A stretch of 64,000 bases of DNA, taken from assembly GCF_031755915.1 (NCBI RefSeq), contig NC_083379.1, positions 16,477,501-16,541,500 of the forward strand. Reading direction: 5' to 3'. The translations under genes and the position numbers were made by a program. The notes beneath the pieces were generated by a model. The model made no database searches and was not told the origin of the DNA. It saw only the letters and a program-made list of their open reading frames with translations. Position 1 is the stretch's first letter. Each line of letters begins with the position of its first letter. Source of the stretch: Ziziphus jujuba (Eukaryota; Streptophyta; Magnoliopsida; Rosales; Rhamnaceae). Below, piece by piece: positions 35,342-46,220 of the stretch.

Positions 35342-35913
35342 TGTGAAAGTAAAAACCATTTTTTGGCCATAAATGATTTTGATAAAGTCAAAATTGGCAA
35401 TGCAAGGATTTATTGCATTCACATATAGGCGGTAATAAAGTCATTTTTATCCTATAAGCCATTTTATTTGACCAAGGAAGTAAGATGACAACAATTAATA
35501 AGCTGTCATAATGGAGTCAAAATTCAATTTGAATTTTACCAACACCATCACCTCCCATACCATTATTGTTTATCTATATATATGTATTTTCCTTCCTTGC
35601 CAAATGGATTTCCATCTTTAGTGTGAGAAATACACATAGAAACAAAGAGAGAGAATGAGAGTATTAGAGAGAAAACTAAGAAAGTGTTTCTCCTAAATAT
35701 TCATGTATTTCCTTTCTAAGAGAGTGTGTTTTTTCCTATTATAAAAGAGATGGTATTGTTAATTATGCTCTTTTTATTTTAGAGAGAAATTATTTTATTT
35801 TTCTGCCAATTATTTATGTGTATTGTATTTGAATATTTTTATATACAAATTTTTTATTTTTATAATTTCTACTTCAACTGCAATTGTGTGTTTTATACCT
35901 CGATTTTCTAACA
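35342..35913 (+). repeat. 3' LTR of copia element 3
   Basis: 572 bp, TGTGAAAGTAAAAACC to TTTTCTAACA. It contains a TATATATA stretch (about 35575) as a possible promoter and a 9-bp perfect inverted repeat with one-base loop at 35519-35537 (AAAATTCAA-T-TTGAATTTT). Confidence 0.87.
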
Positions 35914-38900
35914 TAACGAATAGCTTTATAGGCTGCATTTTAGATCGAATCTATATTAAAATTCTAAAACCTGAGCTTGATCTTAAAAATGATTGAACAG
36001 GCTTGAGTTCAAACTATATTGAATTCAAGTTAAATTTGGGTGGAACTCTTTCAAACTAATTTGATTAAGTTAGGGAATTTCGGACCTTTTTTATTTATTT
36101 ATTTATGATTATTATTTTTTTAACATCCATAGCTGTATAAGTCAGTTTATTTCTAGCCAAATAATAACAATAATAATAATTTGGCAGTGGGATTGGTTTG
36201 TCTCTAATTGTTTAATACTTTTTGGTGGGTTTTCCATTGGAGAAACGCTCCACCCTTCTGCTAATCAGTTTGGGCTGGATAAGCAATACGACTATCTATA
36301 TTAATCTTATTATTATTATTATTATTATTTTGGATAATAAAAGCAGTGCAACTATTTTTATTTATTTTTATTTCTATTTTTTTATAAAAGCAATGCAACT
36401 ATATACATTAGGTGCAAAGATAGAACGTTAAAATACTTTATTACCTCCTAGTTTCGCTAGTATAGTCGAGAACCTCTATTTCTTTTTCTTTGTTCCGTCA
36501 GCATCTTAGAGTTTCCAAATCTCTCAATTTAGGACAAAATCTTCAAAACAATACCTCATTAATTATATCTACGATTATAATTTAGAAGATAACTCTATAG
36601 AGAACAAAACTGTGTATATATATATATATTAATAAGCGTTAGTCCAAACAACAAATTGCCTATGGTGGTATTTACGTGTCCAATTAAGAAAACATTGCTT
36701 AGGGCGTTTTAGTTTCGCAAGGTGCCAATGCAGTTGTTATTCTATGAGCTGTAGATTCCAATTGCATCCAAAAAGGTAGCCAAAAAAGAAAAATTATGAA
36801 TAATACAAATAATTTATTTGAGCTTTAGACCTCATCCCTAAAAAATAATAATAATAATAATAAATTAATAAAATAAATTCTAAATATCAATACAAAGAGA
36901 CCGATTTCGACTGTGGCCGGATATGGGTTGTTTAGTGAAGTAAGGTTCAAGCCCAATATATAAAGTTGATTGTTAATTCTAGGGATCTGGGATCAAGTCC
37001 AAACTCCGTAAACTCAGTTGGGCTTCTAACTCAACCACTATGGAAAGAAGCTCCAACAAAATGCTAGAGCAATTTACTTCCCTTTTTTTTTTTTTTTCCT
37101 CTCTTTTTCTTTTTTGGCATTTTAATTTTTTTATCAGAATTATACTAAGTTTCATTTTTCCACTAAAAAAATAAAAAAAAATTATAATCTGAAAAGAAGG
37201 AGGACATGGCTGAATAACCTTATTTATACGAAGGAGAAAACTTCAATTTATCTGGGTCTGATAGCCTTATTTATTTATTTTTTTTGCTTGAGATTTGATC
37301 ACTAACTTTAGAGAAAAAAAAAAAAAAAATTAACGGGATGAAACTGTAATTGTTGAAAACAAGAAAGTAAATGAAAAAAAGTTGTAAAATACAATGGGGT
37401 GTTAGTGTAATTTTATTCTCAATGATTTTAAAATTAAATAAATAGTTAAACTCAACTCTGAATCTAAGGAGATCAACGTTCACTTGAAGCTTTGTATAAA
37501 TTATTCGGACAGAAATGTATTAATTTCCTTTTTCATTTTCTCTTTTTTTTTAAAAAATAAATAAATAAATAAATAAAACTATTAGGGTACATTTGGTGGA
37601 AGGGAATAGGAAAGAGAGTGGAATAGATGGGAATAACTATTCTTTATTACTGCGAAATAAAAAAGCATAAAAAAACACGTTTACGTAAAATTAAGATCCG
37701 AATTCGAGTCTTCGGTGCTTTCAAAAAAAAGAATTTCTATATTTCATTTATTTTGAGCAATAGATTTTCATCTCTCTCAAATCATGACACGGGTAATCTT
37801 CATTTATTTTTATTTTTTATTTAAATATTATGATTTTCATTTTTTTGAACTCCATCTTTGTCTTTGGGTGAGAGTTGTGTCAATACAATAGTTGAACTAT
37901 TGAATTGCTTTAGGGATATTTGTATGAGGCTGAAAGAAATAGAAGCAGCTGTTGAAAGATCTATATATTTGGGATTATGATAAAGTGAAATCCAAAATTA
38001 TTTTTTTTCAAAAAAATTGCTAATGATAAATCCATTTCAGTATTTATTCAAATACCAAACACTATAATAAGGATTTAGTATTCTATTCCATAAAACTAAC
38101 CAACTATGAAATAGGAAATAATTATTCATTTTCATTATTTTTATTTTAAAAAATATCTAAACCTTATTCCATTGGGAATAGCGATTCCAAATACCAAACA
38201 TAATCTTAGTACTTTCTATCAATATAAATAAGGCTACGTTTCTATATCCATTCCATCACTTCATAATAAAATTTTCCCGTGTAGTAAATATGCCTTGAGA
38301 ACTTCAAAAACTCGTTCATAATAAAAATTTTAAAATACTTTCGTAATATGACATTATGATCTAATGATATATATGAGTTTTATATATGTTTTAAATAAAA
38401 AGTACAATACTTTTTATGTAAAATATTGTATTCTAAAATATTGAAAATGATGATTGCATTTCAGTACCCTATAATTGAAAAAACTATATATATTTTGATT
38501 TTGTGACAAAAACGAAATTTAACTTCCATCCTACTACATCAATGCTAAAGTACAATATTTTGCAATTTAAGCTTTTTAATTTGCATTTTTAAAATTTATA
38601 CCTTCGATTTCAAAAAATTATAGTTTGTACTTTTAATTTTGGACACAAAGTTAATTGTTGTTAATCAAAAAATCCAACTAGATTAAAGTGTAACAAATTA
38701 AAATTGAAGGGTGCAATTACTAAAATGAAGAGGATATTAATAAATTAAAATACTGCGTTCTAGCATGCCCAACTAGTATAAGCATTTTAAGGGATTTTAA
38801 AATGAAGAGTATATCCTTCACGATAAAGAATAATTGTTTTTCTTAATAAAAATAAAATCTAAGAGATTTTTCAACAATATTCTTTGTTGTGCTGTTTATT

Positions 38901-39907
38901 TTTATCAATCTCTTATATGAACTGTCTTTTTTTTTTATTTTTTAATTATTATTTATGTTCTTTATTTTTATCATTTTTCTTATATGAACCATCTTTTTTA
39001 AATATTTGCTCTTCAAAATAAATAGCATAATACATTTGATGAGCACTTTTGGATGCTCTAGTACCAAAAGTAAACCAAACCAAACCTACCTACTCTATTA
39101 TGATGTCAATAAATGCCACAACGGTTTTCTGCAACCACCCTATCTTTCTGTGCCTATCTGTCTCGTTACATTCAACAGTGAAGGACGGCAAAAGCAGAAT
39201 GAGAAGAAGAAGAAGAGGAAGAAGATGACGAATCGATATAGGGGAAGGAGAAGAGAATAGAAACATATAGGCTTCAGCATTGTTTATTTCTTGGTCTGTC
39301 AAATGCTGGGCATAAATGCATTTTAAATGAAATTTGAATTCATTTCCTCTCTTATTGAGCTTAGCTAGCTCTTCATCTTTATCCTCATCCCAGATTCTTT
39401 ATTTTTCTTTAACATTTAATTTTCTACATGCAGAGTACTCTTCTTTTCTTCCGTGTTCAGTAAAATAATGGCTTTTCCGGACAAGCTATCAACAGTTTCT
39501 GGTAGCAAATTTCTTCGGCAAATAAATAGCCACTGCTACTCACAACGATCTTTCTTAATTCACACAGGTGACAAATTCCTAATATCATTAACGTCAACAG
39601 TATTCTTTTAAAATTTTCTTTATTTATTTTTGTTTTTATTTCTTGGCTTTGAATTACTATTATCTTTAATTTCAGTCTGAGTTCTCTCGGTACAATTAAA
39701 TTTTGTTGGGTGGCACGGAAATGACTGATATTTATATCATATGTACGCCTAATTTGTGCAGGTGACAATTAGGGCCGTGATATCATTTTTTTCCCTTTCC
39801 TTTGATGAACAACGGACATGACATCATTGATCATTTTTGACTGACCGCATTATTACTTTTATATGACAAAAAGTACGCCAAACAATATAACAAATGCCCG
39901 GGTACTG

Positions 39908-39910
<3 letters not shown>

Positions 39911-39959
<49 letters not shown>
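39911..39959. repeat. (TC)n microsatellite
   Basis: An uninterrupted run of about 24 TC units. Confidence 0.97.
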
Positions 39960-39964
<5 letters not shown>

Positions 39965-40390
39965 ATTTTTTATTTTATTATGTCCTTTGACAAAGAATTT
40001 ATAATTTATATAATATGTATAATTTTTTATTTTTCTAAATAAGATAAAACTTTAGTTTTCTTTTTTCCTTTTTTGTTCTTCTTGTAGCTTAATTGTTTGA
40101 AAATTCATTTTAATTAGCATTTATTTTTTAAAATAATTATTTTTAATAATACTTACTTCATAAAATAAATGGTAAAATGTCTGACTACATATAATGAAAA
40201 CACTTCTAAATTTATTTTTGATATTTTGATATTTTAATTAATTTATTTAATATCTATCTTTTAAATTCTGAAGTATTTATTTGAAGAAGCACTAGTTAGA
40301 AACATATTTAAAGCTTTTTTTTTTTAAATCAAAAAACCATTTTTTAATTTTTTACCAAACATAATCATCTTTTTTTTTTCTTTTTTTTTT

Positions 40391-40476
40391 TTCCTTAAAA
40401 GCATTTGTTGGAGCTCTAAAACCACATCCATACGTACCCTAAAAATCAACTATTTCCTTAAAAGCATTTGTTGGAG
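40391..40476. repeat. 23-bp direct repeat
   Basis: TTCCTTAAAAGCATTTGTTG plus GAG occurs at 40391-40413 and 40454-40476. Confidence 0.9.
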
Positions 40477-42085
40477 TTATACCTACTTTTTGTTCTTAGA
40501 AAACCAAAAGAAAAATGAGGAGATATTTCTTGGTTTATTTTTGAATTTATGTAGGTAAAATTTTAGCTAAAGATTTATTACGTGCTTTAGCCAACACTGT
40601 ATCCCAAGGATAATATTGATTATGGCAAAAAGATTTTGTCATCATATGTTCATCCATCCATTTGTATAACTGAAAATTTCAACCGAAGTTGATACAGTAG
40701 CTTCTTGTAGGGCCATTTCTGTTTACACATTGTAGATGCCATTCATAGCCTTAATTTATTGAATAACCACTCACTATATGTGCATATATGCTAACTGTTT
40801 GAAAAAACGTTAGCGAGTTTCTTTTTACTAAATATTGTTCCTGTTATTTATTAAGAAACTAATGCCTTACACAAAGGCTTATTTTATAACATTTATCAAT
40901 TTCTTTTTTAAAAAAACATTTATCAAATAAAATATACATGAATGATAACTAATTACTACAATATTCATTTATAATATAAAGAAAAAAAATGCTTATCAAA
41001 AATAAATATTACTATATAAACAATTTGAAATGTTAATTACATGATAAACTACCAGCTTGCTAGCTGTTGTCTTTCGCAATATTGACGTTTAGTTGAATTT
41101 CTATCTGTAAGTAGGAAAAAAAAAAAAAAAAAGGGCCAGTTAAAATCATATCAAAATGAATGCAATGTTTAGAGCAAATATAGGTGTTATTCCAAATGGT
41201 ACCGTAACTCTATGACATTATTCCCTTTTCAGGTCTCGATATTTAAAATGATCAAAACAAAAAAAAAAAAAAAAAGAAAAAAAAATCCAAAACAAAAGAA
41301 AAAAGCTCTTGATATTTGAAATTAAAGAGTGATAACTCTTCAATTTCCACATGGAGGCAGCAACATTAAGCCCCCTAGTTTTGGTCCCTTGTAAAATAAT
41401 TTTACACCTTTATATTCATGGTACCCAACAACCCTTTGGTCGGACCTTTAACTTTTGATTCAGTATAGCCCACGCGTGGGAAGGTGTAATGGTTTTCGGT
41501 TCCAACCTATGTAGCTATGGAACTCTGAAGTCGGCGTGCTTCTTTTCTCATGATATGACCATTCGAATTAATATATATTTATTTGATTGAAAAAAAAGAA
41601 AAGAATTAATATATATTTATATTATATAATTATGATATGGGTAATGATACTTTTTTTTTTGTTTTTTTTTGGGTGTGTAAAAACAATATAGCTAATCTTA
41701 TAGCGGTTATAGGTACAACTGGCAAATTATGGGTAGGCTGGAGAAATCGTAAGCAAATTTTTTGCCTTGTTTCTTTTGTTGCATTTAGTATTGTGTCATA
41801 TCAGGGTTTCCCAAGTTAGTACTTCTCGTAGTAGCTTTTTCATTAACTCTTAAATTTTATGAAATATTGAAATTTAAAAATATATTAGGTTTGTATGAGT
41901 TCGTATAGATTTTATTTTAAATTGTAGCTTTTCATTAAATTTATATAAAATGTTAATATATTTATAAATTTAAATCTTTAAAGAATTTAAAATGTTTAAA
42001 AAAAATTTAAAATGTTTAAAAAGAAAGTTGTGATAGTTTTATCGTTAAAATATCTTTAAAAGATAATAATTATATATATAGGATA

Positions 42086-42474
42086 TGTAAAATCTCGTTT
42101 TCATCGGCGGATCTATCACTCTCTGTCAATGTTGTTTTCAATTTAGCCATTGCATCCGGTATGTTACTCTCTACCGATATTGTCTCCAATTTAGCAATAT
42201 TGATATTGTTTCCAATTTAACCACCACTCTTGGTATGCAATTTTTTTTTTCAGAGCTTTCAAAGATGACACATATCTTAGGATTGCTGTAGCTTGAACAT
42301 GTTTAACTTTAAAATTCTTTCGAATCATGAAGTCAACTACTCTGAAAATGCTTTAGCATTATGTAAGTGATTATTATTATATTTAAATCATCTTCTGATC
42401 TATACCCAGATGATGTATGATTGGACACCAAATAATCTCCCAATACCATGCACCTGCCCACATTAATCATCACA
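42086..42474 (-). repeat. 3' LTR of the Cassandra element
   Basis: 389 bp, starting TGTAAAATCTCG and ending CATCACA. It aligns with the right LTR, with an extra stretch near 42180-42225 in which the phrase about ATTGT(C/T)TCCAATTTA is repeated. The 5S-like part lies at about 42250-42330. Confidence 0.82.
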
Positions 42475-42528
42475 ATCTACTCTTTAGGGTTCATTATCTT
42501 TGCTAACACACTTTCGATCAAGTACAGA

Positions 42529-42541
42529 CTTTAATAATGTT
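42529..42541 (-). other. Degenerate primer-binding site of the Cassandra element
   Basis: The complement of GACTTTAATAAT lies next to the right LTR. It aligns to the Met-tRNA PBS (complement GCTCTGATACCA) mainly through transitions, so it is recognisable only because of its position. Confidence 0.5.
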
Positions 42542-42855
42542 TGTAACACCTTACCTCCATTAGCAAACCTATCATTCTCTATCGATATTGTCCTTAATTT
42601 AGCCATTACATTTTGTATGAGATTTTTTATTCAAAACTTCCTAAGAGATCACCAATCATAGGATTGTTCTCACCTGAGCACTCTTAACATTATAATTCTT
42701 TTGAATTCTAAAGTCAACTGCTTTAAAAAGACCTCGGTATTATGATAGTGACTATTATTATATTTGAACAATCTCCTGAACCATACTTGGACGATATGGA
42801 ATTGAATATCAGATAGTTTGCTAGTACCTCACACCCTTTCACACTGGTCATCATA
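42542..42855 (-). repeat. 5' LTR of the Cassandra element
   Basis: 314 bp, starting TGTAACACC and ending CATCATA (the expected CA end changed to TA), followed by GGATA. Its 5S-like part (about 42625-42705) is the better preserved of the two. Confidence 0.84.
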
Positions 42856-42860
42856 GGATA

Positions 42861-43931
42861 TCCTTAGAAGAGAATAACTATTGGTATTATTTATCAAATC
42901 TGTACCATCTAATTCAATTAAACATATCTAAAAGAATCCAATAATTGCCACAAAAAAAAAGAAAAAAAAAAAGACCTTACTATTGGTATTACCACATAAC
43001 TTAAAAATAGACTGATTATGTATTATATATACACAAAATTTCTATAGCAGAGGATTCCCTAATTTTTTTTAAAAAAATTTTTGATAATAATTCCCTAACT
43101 TTATTAAGTGAGAATGTTTATGTAGCAAATGCTAAGAGTTGCAAAATTTAATTTATAATTTTACATGTTTATTATAATTCAAATAATAGTTGTCAATTTA
43201 TTTAATACTTAAATATATAAGCTTTTTTTAATTTTACTAAATAGGATTTGGATTTCCTAATAAGTGATTCATAATATATAAAACCCAACTAGAAATTAAT
43301 AGCAAATTCAAAATAAGCACTCAGAGTATCTCCAATAATTTTATTTGTTGGAGCTTATGTTGCAATGGATTTGGAAAGTGTTGATACTTGGGTGGCATAG
43401 TGTCTATTAATAAATAATGCATATTTAAATTTTTTCTCCAATAGATCCTACTTAGAATTTCAAATGAAATGGGCTGGCACTTTGAGAGAAGAGATGAAAG
43501 GAGAAAGGAGAGAGAAAAGGTTGTGAATTGATGGGGAGAGGGGAGAAAGAAGAAACTAAATTTATGACACACATTATCCACTAGATATTCCATAAGTAAG
43601 GATCTGTTAAACAAGTTTTATTATTTTTAATGCCACCTTAACTTGACAGAAGTTTTGCATAACATTATTGAAAATGATTTTTATTAAAGGACTATTTGTT
43701 TGTCTCATGTGACACAACCTTTTTTAACTGGAAAGCACGATTGAAAAATGCTCTCATATCTACGTTTAAGAAGTCGTAGATTTGATACAATAGGATGGAA
43801 GGTTATTGTAAATCATAATATATATATATATAGACTAGTCAATTTGAGGACCATTTTTTTTTTTGTCTTATTTTTATCATGATTATTTGTAACCTATTTT
43901 AATAACTTAATTTGAAATAAAATTTTTAAAA
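42861..43931. other. Spacer with dispersed-repeat fragment, no gene
   Basis: About 43075-43200 resembles 8035-8150 (shared GCAAATGCTAAGAGTTGC). A segment near 43328 starts GTATCTCCAAT, like the MITE-type repeat further right. No coding sequence is recognised. Confidence 0.5.
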
Positions 43932-44360
43932 ATCAAATCTAACAAAGTAATAACCAAAAAATAAGGGAAAAAAAAAACCTAAATCTTTAACATTAGGGCA
44001 TCTCCAATGGTAAATGCCATTTTGATATAGCCATTTTAAAATTTGATATTAGAATGAACTCTCTAACTATAAATGTAATGCCCCGTACCAATAATACATA
44101 TATTTTAACAAGTTTGACCAAGTTGACTAAGTTTGAGTAAGTAAATAATATGTAGGTCCAAGTTGACTTTTTCAGTGGTCAATATTTTTGTTTGACTGAG
44201 GTACCATTGTGTAGATCTCATCGATATAAGTTCAAAGACTAGTGGCACGCCAAATTCCAAGCTACGGATAAAAAGTTATGATTCTGAGAAATTTTAAGTA
44301 TAAGTTTTATATCAGTGTCCAAATCAGTCCCAAGTTTTTATTTGTTAGTAACCCAAGGCT

Positions 44361-44369
44361 CTATATAAG
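44361..44369 (+). promoter_or_regulatory. TATA box of LTR-B copy 2
   Basis: CTATATAAG, conserved in position and sequence with copy 1; it marks the likely start of the R region about 30 bp downstream. Confidence 0.7.
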
Positions 44370-45896
44370 CCTTAGTAAGCATGCCAAATAGGAAACTAAT
44401 TTCCAAAATACCCATTTCATCCCCAAAACTCAAGAAATTCCTCCTCCAAACCCATGGGTCGGAATTGCATTGTTTCGACCCATTTAACGGCGAGCCGGGT
44501 CACTGCTATTTTTGCCCATTCCGGCCACCAAGCTGTTACATGCGCCAGCCAAGGAGGAAGATCATGTTGAGGTGAGCTTGACCGTGAAATTTCACAGCAA
44601 ACGGCGACCGAATGCGCCGGGATCTGGCCAGTGAAGGAGGCGGCAACCAACGAGGTGGGTCGCCAGATTTTCCCATTTTTCGACCGTTTCAGGCCAACTC
44701 ATAGACCTTTCTTACCATTTTTGGACTCTTTGAGCTCATTTCCGTGGTTATTTTGCCCAGATTTCTCATCGTTTGAGATATCCGACAATGGAAAGTTCGG
44801 TCGAAGATTCAATCGAGTTTTCTGACCACCGGAGGAACTTTTGGACTGAGGTGAGCATACTGATGGGTTCCTTGTCTCTTGGACTTTTCGTTGATATAAA
44901 GTTTGTGAATTTTGGAGGTCGTTTGATAAATTTTCCATTTTTAGGTCAATTAGTTAATTTTTCGATAAATTGGGACTGTGTTTGGACAACATTAGTCAAA
45001 TTGATTGAAATTGAAATTGGATTAGTGAAATTGGATATTATTAGGACCCATTAAGAGATTCAATTTCGGATAAAAATCCTTAATTTAGGGTACCGGGTCC
45101 AAAGGACACACGGTATAATTGAACTATTCGGTGTCCAATTTATGTAATTTTATAGTACTAAAAATTAATGTAAGACATTTGGGTCATATAAGTGACTTTG
45201 GTTTAGTTATTTAGAGCCTGAGGAATATTTTATTATATTACAGGCACTCGAGTTGAGCCTGGAGGCGCTCCTGCAGGGGGGCAAGAGTGAGCATCTGCAG
45301 TACTGTGATTGGTTATTATTTTAAAATGTTTTGGGTATATAGAATAACATATATGTATGGTTTGATATTTTACGTATATACAAATTGATTGAAGTGATTG
45401 CTTTATGCATATATATTATCTGCTTTTACTTATATGGGTTATCATTTTATATGGATTTTAATAAGATTTTTATTGATTTTTAATTTTGATGAGTTCATAG
45501 TGAACTTTTGAATTATGTTAGTTAAATATCCTGGTATTTGAATTGAGATTTTAAATTATTTTGGAAAATAGTTGATTTGAGAAGCAGATTGAAAATTTAT
45601 ATGATTTTTAAGCATGTTCAAAATTTTTATAAATTTTTAGTTGTTTAAAAGCGGTTCATAATGAACATACTTCACTGTGGTATTTTTGGTTTTTACATGA
45701 AATGATGATTGAAAATTTTGAAATATTTAAATAAACGGTGGAATTTGAATATTAAAGTATTATTATTATGATACAGTGTTATTGGAAAAGTACATATGAT
45801 TTTTTACAAGATTATTTTAAGGATATTGTATCGATTATTTTATTTGATGTACCATATAGTACTAGAGTTTCGGTTCATTATTATATTACAGTGCAC

Positions 45897-46220
45897 TGGG
45901 TTTGCCACGGTACCGTGAAGTTGGTTTAACCCAATAGTTTATTATTGCCACGGACTATGAGGTCAGGTTTAACCTACGGTTTAGTATTACCATGGTGCCG
46001 TAAGGTTGGTTTCATCCAACGGTTTATTATTGCCACGGACGATGAGGTCGGATTTATCAGACAGTTTGTTATTATTACCACGGTGCTATGAGGTTTGATA
46101 TTATCCAACGGTTTATTATTGCTATGAACCGTGAGGTTGGATACGTCCCGACGGTTAATTGTTATATTCACGACACCTTTCCTATATTGAAGGTCGTGAA
46201 ATGGGTGTATCCCATGGTTT
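45897..46220 (+). repeat. ~50-bp tandem array in LTR-B copy 2
   Basis: Six to seven units built on CCGTGAGGTTGG...ATCC(A/C)ACGGTTTATTATTGCCA. One unit has an extra ATT. There are two to three more units than in copy 1. Confidence 0.88.

Larger units (their letters stand above)
31975..35913 (+). mobile_element. Ty1/copia element 3 with inverted LTRs
   Basis: Plus-strand copia coding sequence (32402-35270) is followed by a polypurine tract and a full 572-bp LTR (35342-35913). At the left there is no 5' LTR in the normal direction. Instead, 31975-32402 is the reverse complement of the outer part of the right LTR (about 35526-35913). Both outer ends are therefore the same LTR end, TGTTAG.../...CTAACA. 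They are flanked by TGACG (31970-31974) and TAACG (35914-35918), a 4/5 match. PBS, leader and gag are missing; the internal part starts in protease. Confidence 0.85.
35919..42080. other. AT-rich spacer with simple repeats, no gene recognised
   Basis: Holds many poly(T)/poly(A) runs and (ATT)n tracts (36305-36330, 36850-36870). A short minus-strand frame at 39302-39090 encodes a hydrophobic leucine run like a signal peptide, but no recognised protein. Nothing else resembles a gene. Confidence 0.5.
42086..42855 (-). mobile_element. Cassandra-type TRIM with 5S-rRNA-derived LTRs
   Basis: Two direct LTRs (42086-42474 and 42542-42855) are separated by only about 67 bp and flanked by a perfect TSD GGATA (42081-42085, 42856-42860). 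Each LTR carries, on the minus strand, a decayed copy of the 3' half of 5S rRNA: the complement of AAGAGATCACCAATCATAGG, TTCTCACCTGAGCACTCTTA and AACATTATAATTCTT corresponds to 5S bases around GAACTCCGAAGTTAAGC, GCTTGGGCGAGAG and GGATGGGTGACC. Minute size, no coding capacity and 5S-like LTRs define the Cassandra group of terminal-repeat retrotransposons in miniature. The 5S part supplies RNA polymerase III promoter boxes in this family. Confidence 0.85.

Noticed and set aside
44381..44938. Several 64-79 codon frames on both strands
   Set aside because: They fall inside LTR-B. Equivalent frames in copy 1 are broken or shifted, and no domain is recognisable, so they are treated as LTR sequence.
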